A DNA stretch of 64,000 nucleotides from Manduca sexta (GCF_014839805.1 NC_051138.1:3408983-3472982), one strand, 5' to 3'; shown: positions 22,298 to 36,125, counted from the stretch's first letter. The notes: generated from the letters alone by a model not told the origin. Translations and numbers: made by a program.

Positions 22298-25200
22298 AAG
22301 TCTTCTACAACAATCAGAATATCATCAACAGTAAACTTACAATATAATCGTTACAACTACAAAATATCTCGCTCACAATCTCTCTAAATAATCAAAAATC
22401 TTAAAAACAATAAGAACGAATAAACTAGGTGATATTATTAAAGTAAATGCGATGCAGCGATAACAAAAAACAAAATTTGAACATGAATAATGCTCAAATA
22501 TTTATACTTAAAATAAAAATGCTACAAATTTCTCATTTCGCTATAAAAACGCGCAATTTTAACTAATCAAACAGATACAAAGGAACCAACTAAAACAATT
22601 AATATTCTGAATTTAATTTAAACGAATTGAAAAGATTATTTAATAAACTGCCACGATCCTCCAATAATTATATTCGTTGTTGTTGGGGTATGATGCATGT
22701 AATCTAACAGTTTCCTCCCCAACATAAATTACCTTTCACAGTGACCCCAAAACGTATCAATTAAGAAAATTACAAAAATCATAGGATGCCTCGCGGTGAG
22801 CAGTAATTATATTGTTCACAATTGATAGCTTGCTCAGTTTCCGAGTAACTAAGTATGCAAATGTAATGAAAGGGTGCCTGTATTATTCAATACCCAGCCA
22901 GTTAATAAATTGACTCTGTAATAATTTGTAATTACATCAATAATTCAATGCAGAGTGGCTCGATTAACTTCAAAGTGGAAACATGACACCAAGCAATGTT
23001 AACATTTGCTCGCGGTTTTACATGCGTGAAAGTATTTTTGGATATAATAGACACTATAATATCCATCCAAATTGGTAGATTTTTTAACATCTGTTAGGCA
23101 GCAGCCCCTCTTACGTTCGAGTTCAAAGAGCACAGTGTTCTGTTCTTTTCTAGGTGGCATTGAAACTATTAATTAACAACATTCATACGGGAATGCTTTA
23201 AAATTCGAATCATCTTGTATGATACGTATTGAGACACACTGTGCAATGACGTCCAATAATCTTACTCTAGCCAGTTTCAAAATAGCCGCTAACGATCCGC
23301 GTTCACGTGAAACGGATATGTGGAAATGCGCGTGCGCTTGAATTTATGGTAATGTTTTAACATTTGTGCGGCGAAACACGACCGACTACATATTGACCTC
23401 ACATATTACGTTCATAACTCGCGAGATTGTTACTGTGACTCCATTTCCCTTAATGCTTTACGATTGTGGCAATTTGGTAATAGTCAACGATTATTCGCGG
23501 TCTCTGGTATTATGGCGAAAATCGAAAATTTTAAGGTTGTTGGATTGGAACCCACCAATCTGCATAGCATAGTGTTTGATCAATTGAGGTTTAGCCAAGC
23601 TATGAGTTCATATCTAGCATTAAGCGGAAAAAGAAGTTTAATTATTGAGACCCACTTTCGCACAATCTAATTATGTAATACACATGGCATTATTGTCGAC
23701 AAGTCTATTTAAGTATGTAGTGTGTCGTCTTATACTTAAAACTAGGCATATTATACCCAATGAATTTATTTTGTAAACGCTTAAGGATAAAGATTCCACA
23801 TCCAGTCTCCCGCTCTTTTTTTAGACCCCAACTCTAAAAAAATGGTGCGCTTACTGTAGTTTTAGAAGTTATCTTTTGAAATTTATAATACGATTCGATT
23901 ATTGAGACGGGCCCAGCTACCTTAACCACTGTAGCTATAAGAACTGACTGAAAGACTGTCCATCACTTTTCTGAATAATACCTTTATAGTATGAACTGCA
24001 TTCAAAGATTTCGATAAAATATACCTACAGTGAGCAAGAAAATGGGCAAATTATGCAAAATCTGTTTTGATGCCAATAAGGGTTAAAATATTTCTAAAAA
24101 CTACACCCTGTAGGTATATATCTTTACTTTGGCTGTTCAATTTTTTTATAATGTGGATATTGTTTCGTTAATTTTATAACGAAAATGGCAGGAAAACTAT
24201 TGAATTTCTGCATCACCTCCTAAAGTACAAATCATTATAATAAGAAACCTACACTATTAAATAGACAATTTAATAATGAATATTTAATAGTTTCAATTAT
24301 TAAAAATATAAAGTCCTAAAACTGATTATTTAAAGAAGTGATTCGTATATTATTGGATATTCTGTCTATCTATCTGTTTTAAACATTTTAATACCACATA
24401 GAACATTGGAGAATTTGAATATCTCACTAAAGGTCTAGATGTGATCAGTTATTTCGCAAACCGACGGTTTGTATCAAACAACGTTGCTCATACAAATGAA
24501 ACTGGTTATAAGGACATTGAAAGGTGTGCCTTTGACGGTCGCACAAGCTGAAAGTTGTACCCAAACGTGGTTGTGTATCATGTTGTCAGTTAGGTTCTTT
24601 ACACTTTTACAATAAAAATTTTCAATGATGGAATAGCTTCTATGTATCTTCGATTCAAAACTGTGGTGTACGATTGTATATGATTGTATCAAAATATTTG
24701 GGATTATTAAAACGTTGGTAACAAAAGTATCTATTGGTTTAATGCAGCGCAATATTCAACATATAGCTAAAAATTAAATTTATATGAATTATGCATAAAC
24801 GTTTCAATTAAAATATGAACCATTATAAATTGTTTGGTGTCAAGCACCCATATTTTGATAACGTATTGTTTTTCTTTCACATTCCTCTTGTAATCAGCGT
24901 TCAACACTGAATGTTGTCGCTCAATTCGATCTACATTAACAGTGACATTAACTTACTCTCAAGACATTCGTTTTTAGTCATTATTATTTAATCGTGTATA
25001 TTATTTTTTTTATAAATGGTATAATGACTAAACCACGATCAGAAGAGAAAATCGCGGAACATATTTACTAATATCGAGGAAGTATTGGTTTACCATTGTC
25101 CACTTATAAATGTTTCCTAGTCAATCATAGTAAAAGCATAGGCGTTCTTTATCGAAACATATTAAATCACATAACGTAACCCGGAAGAACAAACTGCTCT

Positions 25201-25449
25201 TATGTTTCTTGCCATGAAAAAAACTTCCTAATTTAAATACGTACTCTGAACGTTGAGAACAATGCAATTAAATATTTAACCAAAAAATAAAAAATGACAC
25301 GAACAAGCAATAAAGACATCAATTTAGACTGACAATAATTGTATCAAAGATACCCTAATGCCACGGGTAATTAACTTAAATGACTTGAACTAAATAAAGA
25401 AAGTACAAATTAAGGAAACAAAAGCGGCAACGTAATGTGTTACTCAACG

Positions 25450-25660
25450 AGTAGATAGAATCGTTGGTGGGCGAGCCGTGTGCTGTATGCGGCGTACCGA
25501 GCGCACCGCAGCCTCTACTTTGAAACATTGGTTACAGCGACGAATCAACCACTCAACACAGATAAGAGCGGGTTAAAATTTAAGCCGTAGAAGTGCGCAA
25601 GCGGCAACCGTCAGCAATAAAGCGGCGAGGCGCGGCGCGACGTCCGCCACCACTCGCATG
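25450..25660. promoter_or_regulatory. GC-rich block, candidate regulatory or first-exon segment
   Basis: CpG-rich sequence (for example AAGCGGCGAGGCGCGGCGCG near 25620) in an AT-rich surrounding. On the minus strand an ATG near 25664 opens MIHASGGGRRAAPRRFIADG and stops soon after; there is no supporting splice site. Only the composition is firm. Confidence 0.2.
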
Positions 25661-28466
25661 AATCATATGGGCTACTTAAGATTCTTTAATGGTTTAAGCG
25701 TCTGGACTGCGAACGAGCGTTGACGCCTTCCAATGAAGATAAAGGGGTTTAGATTGATTAATAACACTTTATAAGGCTGCGTACGTGAGATAACTATAAT
25801 GCTGAATAAAGACATTCGTGAACACGTCGCGTCTCGCTCTCGCCTGGGGTGATGTATCCGGTGCACATTGAAGGACGGAGCCTGCTATTGTAGTCGCCAT
25901 CAAAACACAGTGATGCCGACGTTTAATTGATAGTTTGAGTGGCTAAACACCAAGTATAGCACAGTGACACGCTTAATGTCCCTTTAACGGAACTAATGAG
26001 TCCGGCCCCGCCGTGACAACGGCGGCTCGCAACTCGCAGCCTTTTCCGTCAGCTATTTGTGTCACACTGGTCCTGTACTTGACTTGGTACCGGTATACAG
26101 ACTTACAATATATCATGTACAATGTGGTACTTTTTGTACCTAAATTAATTAAATATTATGTATACATAATACTATGTGAATTGAAACTAGTCTATTGAAA
26201 ATGTAAATACAAATATAGTGGCACACAAACATCATGTATAACAAAGAGTCGATAGTCGAAACGTTATTGGTCTGGCTGCACATGGCCTGCAGACTTGAGA
26301 GTTTGAGAGTGGGCGCACACAATACGGTGAATCACCCACAGCTGTGAATGAAGTGTGTTAGACAGTGGGTCGGTGATCCCGAAACAAAAATAGACGCTCC
26401 GTTGTTATAACTTGCGCCGCGTTTACTATTTCAACGCGCTACACTGCTTCAGGTAAATTACTATGAGCATTTACTTTCCTTCGTTGGTGGCGAGGTAAAA
26501 ATAGCTTCGAAAGTTAATTATTCCCAGTTTGGTTTGAAAACCTAGAATGGCAACAGCAACGCAGTTATATTTAACACAGTTTTTACGTTGCACAGCAAGT
26601 TGATTATGAAAATAAGCAAAACCTACCAAGCCTAATGGAGGCTGCTTCTGATTCTTTTTATAGGAACCCCGATCATACCATTTAAAGTCTTTCCGTTCCT
26701 ATCTATCAAACGGGACCCATAAACATATAAACATGTACAGCCGTGAAACAACATTCACTTATAAACAAGGAAACGTCGGGCGCCATGGTCCGGTAATCTG
26801 GGTCGACATTACGTTTTTACCATAACTCTTTCACCTCCCACAATCACTGAGAGCAATCAGACATATATTTTTATAAGCGTTGAAAGCATCATAGCAAACA
26901 ATGACGTGGATTTAAATCTATAAATACTGACATGTACGTTTCGAATGTGTTGAAAGTCTGCATTGATTACAACACTGTTCTAGGAAGTGTGCAGATTGCG
27001 ATATTCGTCATACATCACGGTGACACTTGAAAGAGAGACAATCGATTGTTTCAGAGTAGTGGGACACTTTCACCCGGAGCCCTGGTCGGGTATTAATTCC
27101 AAATTGTATATAATCCAGTTCGTTATCGGCGGGTGGATAATGTCGAGCTGAACATTAAAATTCACATGCAAGCCACGTTTCGTAAAGGTTACGCTCAAAG
27201 AAACTCTGATACATTGTTTGGACACTTTCTACTCGTTCATAGAGCCTATGAATTAATTTTTGATATACCGAAATGTCAGGCTATTAGTTTCTATGTCTTT
27301 TTGATAATGAAGTGATGAAAAAACGCAATAAAAAATTATATATAAGAATTACTGTCCTATTAAACGACATACTTGGTGTTGTAATCGTGCTATTTCTGTT
27401 AACTAATTACATAGAAAAAATATATTTTTCAAAACTTCCGAAATAATGTTTCTATAAGCATTCTTCATCAACTATAATGATATAAACTTAAAAAATGTAC
27501 CGATATCATACTAAATATTTGCAACAAAATGTTTAATGGCAAATGGGCCGTGCACTACTTGCTCGTTCAGATAACTTGAAAGTCTACATAATTGTATATA
27601 ATATACTGACATGGTACACCACAGAAATTGGTAAATGAAAAATTACACCACAATGATTAATTTCATTTTAAAAAAGACTCAAATTTATTACACTTACCGC
27701 GCAAGGAAAGTAAACAAATTAATCAACGGTTCAGATGCCTTTGACTTTATGGAATTTTTCCTGCGACATGTCATTACTCATGGCATCAGCGACAGTCAGG
27801 CTAAGGCATTTCTCTACGCGCTAATTAAAGTGCGCGACGATATCCGATAATACGGTATCATGTGGCAATATGTCACACGAAACGCGGGACGAGGCGCGGC
27901 TCGATGACTTCGCTCGCAGGGCTCTGGTTTCTTGCGGTCCAATAATGCTCTTGTATTTGTCCTACTACAAATGGTTCTAAGTCAAAGACGATGTTCTTAC
28001 ACACTACGATGTTTATACTTTTATGTATTTATGCGTTCTTGAATAATTTTGGCCAATCTGATCCATTTTGAGAGAAGGTTGAGTCAATCCAGCTAAAATG
28101 TAATAACTTAAACCTAAAATTCCAATTTTAATATCTGTTTCTCAAAAACTAATCGACGCATTACAATATCATAGATATTGGCGGTTAGAAAACATTTTAA
28201 ACGAATGTTGGTGAAAGAGGTTGATGTCATAAATTTAAACACCTACGATTAGCATTTGAACAAATTAATTTATTCTTGTTAATTCAAAGCCTTTGCAACG
28301 AGGATTTCTGGGAAATGGCCAAACGTGACCCATGACGCATGCATGTTTGACGAAGCCCCGTAATTTCCTGATTGGATATTACCTATATTCATCAGTAATT
28401 CAAATTATTGTCGGTTAGCGGATTTCCTTTAACCTTTGCAAGACTATAAACGATATATATATGTAT

Positions 28467-29034
28467 TAGTGATGTAACGAATGTAATTTTTTGAACATTC
28501 GCGAATGCGAATGCGAATATCTGCTACCGACATTCGCGAATGCGAATGTTTAGTTTTTGTTCAAATTTGGCGCCAATATTCTATGGCTAAATAGTTAATT
28601 AAATGGTATGTTTTAAGAAAGAGTTATAGTTTATTGTAGAAGAATATTGTTTTAGTTTATTTAATATATTCTTTAGATATTTATTCAAGATGATAATTAT
28701 CTAAACATTAAAAAGTTATGTAAAGACTGATAAAAAAATTATAGAAGAATTTGTTTCTTTCAAATGCTTTTAATTTCTTACTTGCTATTGTGTTACAAGT
28801 TCTAATGAGAATTGAATTTTTAAGCTTTATTAAAGTAAATGAAATAATTTTGTGTTGACCTCAGAGCGCTGCCGTACCGCACATGCAGTAGAACTATGCC
28901 ACCGAGGCAGTCCCCTATTATCTTCAAATATTTTTTATCTGATAACATTCGCAAAACATTCGCAGAAATTTTGCGAATATCCAAAAATATGCGAATATTC
29001 GCGAATGCGAATGCGAATATTCGTTACATCACTA
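28467..29034. mobile_element. 568-bp non-autonomous hAT element (MITE) with perfect 8-bp target duplication
   Basis: Begins TAGTGATGTAACGAAT and ends with its reverse complement. The flanks are identical 8-bp copies of ATATGTAT (28459-28466 and 29035-29042). The 8-bp duplication and TAGNGNTG-type terminus are diagnostic of the hAT superfamily. Just inside each end is the same 24-bp string of GCGAAT hexamers in direct orientation (28497-28520 and 28997-29020, exactly 500 bp apart). It resembles the subterminal repeats that bind hAT transposases. There is no coding capacity. It contains a SINE head at 28861-28916. Confidence 0.92.
28861..28916 (-). mobile_element. Truncated tRNA-derived SINE head inside the hAT element
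   Basis: Read on the minus strand, ACTGCCTCGGTGGCATAGTT and the following ~36 bp (to GCGCTCTGAGGTC) match the first ~57 bp of the full SINE at 30673-30936 with few mismatches. It includes the A-box but stops before the B-box. It therefore lacks a complete polymerase III promoter. Confidence 0.8.
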
Positions 29035-29042
29035 ATATGTAT

Positions 29043-30672
29043 AACATAGATGGTATCTATGTGTATATTCATTTATATATAAAACCAGTTCTTCTAGGTG
29101 TATCGTCTTTTCTAATCTTGTTTAACTCCAGGATGTTTGGTATCCTGTATAGTTATTAACAATTAATTATTAGTATCTGTGACAAACTTCAATGAAATAC
29201 AAGATTAATTAATTGAGAGAAACATGATTATAATAACTACCGCCTTATTAATAACAGTGATACGTAATGCAATGGTTAGCTTTACTATGTTGAGTGACAT
29301 TTAATGTCGGAGGAAGCAAGAAGCAGGTGTATACAACGATATAGGAACTTGAATGGAAAGTAAGACTTTTAGTATTTCAACCACATTAATGAAATCAAAG
29401 TATAAAAATATTTGAAAAAAGAAAATATAGTTTATTAGCTGAGTGTAACAACAAGAACTGTTATAAAATTATCACTCCACTTCTTATTTTTAAAGTGTAT
29501 TATCACGCCTAGGAATGTTCGATGATAAAAAAAAAGATAAAAACTGTTTAAACAATAAACACCAAATGTTACATCGAGCTATAAACGACAATCGTCAACA
29601 TAAAAAGACATATTAACAATTAAATGTCAGTTTTAATTACCCACCCGCAGGATGTCGTGCTTCTAATAATTATAAAACAAACATGGAATACACACAAATT
29701 ACAAAGTATAACCAACAATAATAAAATAATAAGGGACATATTAAACGAAAATGTTTTAAGAGGAGAACATCTTTATAAATATTAAAACGTGGTGTTCAAG
29801 TTTATTACGAAACGAGAATTCGATTTAGCAGTTCATATAATTCTGGGTGGAAGGCGGAAACGGCGGCGGAAACAGGCGTCATGCTTCGTGGCCTGCGCGA
29901 ACATTATGACTTGACGTCACCGGCCGTACCAGCGCAATGTTGATGACAATACCACGATAAATCCATTTATCAACTGCGCTAAACGTTCACGTAACAATTT
30001 GGAGGGTTGGACTCGAGCTAGTGACGATGGTAACGAAGCAATATGTGCTAGATAAGTAATCGTTTATTTACAGCTGCGATGTCCTGTTAGTTGCTTAGGA
30101 TTCTTGGAAAATGCGACGACGCTGTCGGGCCCACAATAATACATCACGTTGGCAGTATTCGTTTATTTGGGCACATTACATCAATCGATAAAAATATATT
30201 GAGAAATTGTTGACTGATACATTCTTTGTGGCTCAAGATTGACTCGTTTTCATAATGGTAATTCTAAGAACCATTTGGTCCCTTGATGGCGATTAAAACG
30301 TGAAAGTGACGTAGACCTAGATATACTCAGGTCGGGTAATTCAATTACACCTGAGATGCTATTAAGAATTGAATCTTGAGCTCTCGATATCGTAATAGCT
30401 TCTTTCCCTATCACATCATGCGCTCCTACCTCTAGGAAAATTATAGCCGTAATCTACTGTTGAGTTCTTCTAGGAATATATTAAAACATGTTTCATGTTC
30501 CTCTTTGACCTGAATTGAGATGATCCGTATCATCGCCATTGACACCGATACGATCGTAGATAAGTTATTATCGATATAGGATCTCTGTTCGCAGAAGCTG
30601 ATAACGATGTTGGAATTTCCAGCAATTAGAATATTTGTTTTGTGTTGTTTTTTTTGTTGTTTGTGTTGTTGT
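29043..30672. other. Non-coding stretch with a short GC-rich block
   Basis: AT-rich except about 29845-29940, which is GC-rich and includes a perfect CRE-like TGACGTCA (29912-29919). No gene is recognised. A 14-base match to the SINE interior (CCTATCACATCATG, about 30407-30420) is too short to call. Confidence 0.4.
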
Positions 30673-30936
30673 ACTGCCTCGGTGGCGTAGTTGTATTGCA
30701 TGTCCGGTACAATAGCGCTCTGAGGTCCTGGGCTCGAATCCCGGGTCGGGCAAAGTGATATTTGGGTTTGTCTGCTCAGTATCAGCCCGGAGTCTGGAAT
30801 TTGTGCCCGATATGGCGATAGGCTCGCCCCCTATCACATCATGGGACGGAACATATATGGCGAAAAGTGGGTGCCCTAGTTGCGCCTCTGCATACCCCTT
30901 CGGGGATAAAATGCGTGATGTTATGTATGTATGTAG
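30673..30936 (+). mobile_element. Full-length tRNA-derived SINE
   Basis: Starts ACTGCCTCGGTGGCGTAGTT with a polymerase III A-box (TGGCGTAGTTGT, 30682-30693) and B-box (GGGCTCGAATCCC, 30730-30742). A conserved body follows (CAGCCCGGAGTCTGGAATTT, CCCTATCACATCATGGGACG, AAAGTGGGTGCC, TACCCCTTCGGGGATAAAAT) and it ends in an (ATGT)n tail. I recognise this body as a widespread lepidopteran SINE. Frames of 66-123 codons across it on both strands are artefacts of the repeat. No clear target duplication is seen. Confidence 0.88.
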
Positions 30937-33900
30937 CATATTTGTTATGAAATGACAGCTTGTGTTTCGATTACATCCCTAATGCCTTATTCTAAGATCG
31001 GTAGCACCTCCGTGATTGTTTTGTAATTTTGGGCGTTTATAGGACCTGGAAATAAATGAGAGCACTAAAAATCGGGGGATAAAAATTCATGAGTCTTTGC
31101 AATAAAAATTAAGAGCCGAAACTGTAATGAAGTAGATATCAAAACATACAGCACTGACATCACGTAATATAAAAAACTGGGAAATAACGATTACGGACAT
31201 GATTCCGATAATACAGGCTTTTCTTTACACGCAGTAACTAAGCAAGCCAAACCACGTACGGACGCAAACGAAATTAGAAGACATACGTTTGACAGCAAGT
31301 GGAACGGAATGTGATACGTGATACATTTAGTTCACCTTTATCAAATATCATGAGTATCGTTTGACGTTTCAAGGAGATTACACGTTTTGATATACCCGAG
31401 ATATAATATAAGTTTTCAACACAACTAAAGTTTCTTCATTGTACGTATCGGCTTTGTATTTCACAATGTACAATTGCGAATAGCAAACGTAACACATTGC
31501 GGTGTGTTAGTTCTAACTATTTTCAGTCATTTATTACAATTCTTTACCGCATGATTGTCCGCTGTTTTGTCATCGCAAATATTATTTGAAATATTAACGC
31601 GAATTACTTCCATTGCTACTTTGGCTTACGTGCATAACGTGGTCTCATCTTTCACGAATATTTTACAACCGTTCAATTAATTTCCTGGAATTTACATTCT
31701 TTATACACAAAATATTTTATTGACACGTTTTATGACTAACAACGGAACACGAATATAACTTAAAATTCTGAATTTTCCAGACTCATATTGAACGTTAACA
31801 TCCTGTTATACTTGAGCTAGTTATTCATACAAAAATCTCCACTCAATCATGACGAATCACATCAAAGTGTTTAGCCATAAACGTATTTTTAGTGGATCAG
31901 ATTAACCATATCGAATGTAGTATTATTCGCTGCACTGTACAAAAACACTTGAGTTTTGACATTTCAATGTTTTTTTTTTCCGGAATCAAAGTCCGGAACG
32001 TCCGTGGATGTCATCCGTTGTTTTACGCGGACTGCAAAAAGCGGAACATGATCTCTGGGACCGAGACGGGAAAAAATATTATGATCAATATAACTTGTTT
32101 CATTTCCGATCTGTTATTGTTGACTTTTGTAATAAAGTATGTCTATTACAATCAAATCGAATAATAATATATTTTTACAGATGGTTTCAACGTTGTGAGA
32201 TACAAAGATGCTTGTTCCGTTAAGCATGAAATTACATTTTATCATAAATGGCAACTTGGATAATAAAGTGTCTGTTATTCAGAGAACTTTTCAAATGAAG
32301 CATTTTATTAGTTCGCAAGTCTGTGTGTATTACAACAAAGAGAGACCAAATGTTTTAATTGTGTACGTATGGTATCTTCTTCTATGTTGTTTTATGACTG
32401 AAGGGCGTGTAGGCTTTGGTAAGACTACCAAGGCGCTGATGAACTAACGACGTATGATATAATTTGCAAAAAATAATATTTTTGAGATGGTGCCACAGTA
32501 TTGTCTATTTATGCCGCCAAGCAACACAAACGGAAACACTCCTTAAAGAACATTGTATTAAGTGAACATCATATTACTCTAAGAACAAAAATTTAACTAT
32601 AATAATGGAAGTTTTTTGAAATCAAGAGCACGTTCAAGAGCAAAAAAGTAGCTCTTATCGATCAAATACGAACATCAACATTATCTAACATATCGAGAGC
32701 GCCATAAGTTTCTAAACAGAAAGATTTACGAGGCGTGCGAATACTCGCGAGCAAATATCACGTAACTGTATCTAACAAATCATTGTATTAGAAAATTCCA
32801 ATAAAAACTGTAATGTCGTTAGAATACACTGCCACGGCATCAATTATACGCAAATCGAATCCGACAACAATCCTAACATAAGAAATACAATACATAGCTA
32901 ATTCTTTATTATTGTTAGTACCATAATGTTTATTTGTAGTCTCATAACACGCGTTTATCGTGATGTGTTAGTTAAAAAGAAATTGGAAAGTTCATTCATA
33001 CATTCGAGAGTGGCATACGAGCGCGGCGAGTCGACGAATCCGTATCGTATGAAGCACGTTCCATATATCTCAAGATGTGTCTCTGCACGCAAACTTTATT
33101 ATCTCACACCGTCGATCGTTCGATATGCACGTAAGAGGTTATTTAAAATAGAATATAATGTAGTTGCACAATATTAATGGTGACTTTCACGACTATAAAC
33201 AGTCTACGTCCGGTATATGGCAATGGCGGGCCATTATGATTTTTAAGCAGGTTATGAATTAATAAACGTGCATATTTAATAACTACTGTGGTATTAATAA
33301 ACTAAATGATTTATTGAGTTAACTATAGACGTTATCTCGAATATCTATAATAATAATTATAGATATTCGAGTGGTAGTCCCGGTTTTGTGCTGCAAACTT
33401 GTGCAAGCCCGTTCTTACATTATTACTTAGATTCATCATTCATCATCATTGTCTGCCCACATCTACCCACTGTTAATGACATAAATGAGTCGCACATTAA
33501 CCATATTTTATAAGAAAAATACCAAACCGGCACAATCCTAATTGACAATGTTTAATAGTAATCATATTTGTTTTAGCTTCGTAGAAAATCATTTAGAATG
33601 TATACGACTTTTGAACTTGAAGATAAAGATTTAAATAGAATAAACATAATATGTATTTATAAATAAACTTATCAATGACACACCGTTTTGCTCGCTCATA
33701 ATGAATGAGTAAAATGATAATGAAAGATTGATTTGTTAATGAATGAATGGTATGACATGTTTTCCTATTACTTTCGGTGCGTGGAGAAATTATACCTAGA
33801 ATAACACGCGTATAATAAATATTATTTTCCGCTTCAATATAGTCTTTAGTATACACAAGTAGGCAATAAAAACGTTATCGTCAATTTAGATGTTTACCAA

Positions 33901-35449
33901 ACTTTTTATATAAATTTAACAATTCTCTACTTTTTGCTATAAAATTCAGAATCGATTGGGAGTTGTCCAATGACACAATTATTACATTAATTTTAGATTT
34001 TCGACGCTGGCGAGGTGAAGTCAAGCGGCTGCTAACTGTATTGGACATATTTGACAAACAATTAATTTTTAGCGTGAGATAGTAATAAGATTCCTATAAT
34101 CCCATCTAGGTATCTAGAACAATACAGTAAATATTGTTTAGTACTGTTCATCCATCGGAAATTGAAGGTGACTTTAACCTAAATCTCATGAGTTTGTTTA
34201 TTCCAAAACTATCTTATAGTTGTAATCGACTATCATGTTTGCACTACTAAGTTCTATCCGGACTGGTATATTATACTCACGAACAAGGCACAATCAATGA
34301 ACACAGTAAGAAACAGAGCTGTAGGGGACTGGAGGCTGCGTAGTACAAACAACCGACGTGATAATAACACCACGTTTGTATTGAAGTGTAGCGGGGAAGC
34401 CGGGCCAGTAACCCATTTATTGCCGCGACGTAGGGTTGTCAGTTATAGGATATCATATGAAATTTTATGTTTTTATCATTGTTTGACTGACAATCGCAAG
34501 TAAGTGGAAATATATAGCAGAACATGATTTTTTTTTCATTTCATCTTATTAACAGTAAAACATTTGATCAAAGCATAACATCTCTAAAACAAGTATGATG
34601 ATCTAATCCAAGTGATAATTTTAACTCGGTGTTATTCGGACAGCCCTGGCGGTGGCCCGCACTCGGTGGCCAGTGGGCGGTAATTGAATTATACTCCTCT
34701 GCTCGAAGATTCAATCGGCGAGTCGTGAGTCTCGTAATCATAATTGTAAATAAACATTAGACTTTCTGTTTCAAAGGAACGCCTTAACACGGTTTTTGAC
34801 AAGATATATTTACTGTCCCTGCTTCCGACTTACTCTGCCCTCGGCCACTCGATGGTATTGTTTATTTATGACTAACCGTTTTCAAGATGTTTTGAACAAA
34901 ATATGTAGACCACTTTCACATTCAATCTGAATTTCGCAACTGACAACGATTATTCTGCAATCCGTTTATTTTAGGCCGTTTAATCAATTTTGACAGTGTT
35001 TTATAATGCAAGAATCTAACCACCCAATGATCTAGTTTCGTCCATTGTTGATGAATGACCGACGCAAAAAGAAAAAATACAGCATCCAAAAAGATTTAAT
35101 AGTTATGAAATTTGCAAAAGGCAATAAAAAATAATAAGAAAGGATGGTTACATTCCCTTTGTCATCGTGTTCAGACTAATTAAGAATGCTGTAATAATAA
35201 ATGGGGGCAATTAGCTAAAGTTATGAAATTGTGAACATTATGAGTATTCTTTTATGGAAGTAGGTAAAACTCTTATTTTAAATTATAAATACAATAAATG
35301 ATGCTTTTACATATAGGTTCTCAAGCCTATTTCGTCAACTGTCTACTTTACGAATAAATTATCTTCTAGCGCCCACCGAAATTACTTTATTTTAAAAATA
35401 CCTAGTGTGTCATATGAGTAATAAACTATTTCTGAATTAAAACTTACAT
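30937..35449. other. Long AT-rich non-coding stretch
   Basis: Several frames of 66-90 codons (for example at 31892-32164 and 32926-33177) lack recognisable motifs. A perfect palindrome at 33336-33371 is listed separately. At 33430-33475 ATCATCATTGTCTGCCCACA may be a minus-strand LINE tail relic. Confidence 0.4.
33336..33371. repeat. Perfect 16-bp-arm inverted repeat with 4-nt loop
   Basis: CTCGAATATCTATAAT, loop AATA, then its exact reverse complement. Sixteen perfect base pairs would form a stable cruciform or RNA hairpin. No coding context. It may be a relic of a small palindromic transposon, since no flanking duplication is evident. Confidence 0.9.
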
Positions 35450-35600
35450 CCTTACTAATATTGTAAATGCAAAGCTATGTGTTTGTTTGATCGTCACTTT
35501 TTCACGGTTACACTGAACGGATTTAGGTGAAATATGAACAAAGATAATTTAAACCTGTAGGACGGACTGCCCCTTTAAAGTGCCCAGCGCCCACAAGGCG
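35450..35600 (+). repeat. Lepidopteran interspersed repeat fragment
   Basis: CCTTACTAATATTGTAAATG, then ACTGAACGGATTTAGGTGAA and a GTAGGACGGACTG block parallel the repeat at 6972-7165 in the same order and orientation. The GCGCCCACAAGGCGGCA end at about 35588-35604 is GC-rich. The class is undecided. Confidence 0.5.
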
Positions 35601-35931
35601 GCATTATCACACAATTTGAGAAAGACTGCTTTAGCATAATACATACTTGCTGTTTTAGAAGGCGTGATGTTTTATTTTTCAAAATCATAGGCGCTTACCT
35701 GTAAAAAAGAAAACAAGAAATAAATAATAATCCAAATATACAAAAAAAAAAATAGATTATTACAAATCAGACTTACATAAGAGCTTAAAATATACAAAAG
35801 TAAATAAAATTACAGGAAATTATAAACTACAAGGCATATTACCAGGGGTACCCAAACTAGGCAAAGCCTGTATCTTGGGAAAAATAGTTATAGTTGTATA
35901 CTCTATAGGCGTAGTGGGACTTAAAATTAAT

Positions 35932-36125
35932 GGTGCTCCCACATTGCCGTTAGAAAATGTTTATAGCGCTCTTATTGGATGCGCCAAACGCTAAAAGCTA
36001 GAGAAAAATATAGTGCTACTAAACATTTTCTAACATGAAAACATTTTTTAACATTTGTGATTAAATGTTTGCCAACAAATGTTTACTAAGTACTAAACAT
36101 TTTCTAACGGCAATGTGGGAGCACC
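35932..36125. mobile_element. 194-bp MITE with 32-bp perfect inverted repeats
   Basis: The first 32 bp (35932-35963, opening GGTGCTCCCACATTGCCG) are exactly the reverse complement of the last 32 bp (36094-36125). Flanks TTAAAATTAAT (35921-35931) and TTAAATTTAAT (36126-36136) agree at 10 of 11 positions, suggesting an unusually long ~11-bp target duplication. The element interior holds a third copy of the inner TIR part, ACTAAACATTTTCTAAC, at about 36015-36031. It is non-coding; the superfamily is not assigned. Confidence 0.85.

Larger units (their letters stand above)
20631..28458. other. Long non-coding stretch
   Basis: Mostly AT-rich with no convincing gene. It holds the tandem duplication at 22239-22297, a TATA-like site near 21990 and a GC-rich block at 25450-25660, listed separately. 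A small perfect hairpin, CCGCCGT-GACA-ACGGCGG, lies at 26008-26025. Reading frames of 60-92 codons here have no recognisable content. Confidence 0.45.

Noticed and set aside
23540..23565. Minus-strand B-box-like string GGTGGGTTCCAATCC
   Set aside because: Differs from the consensus at a key base; no A-box or tail; could equally be a degraded LINE tail.
30568..30939. 123-codon minus-strand frame
   Set aside because: Wholly within or beside the SINE; a repeat artefact.
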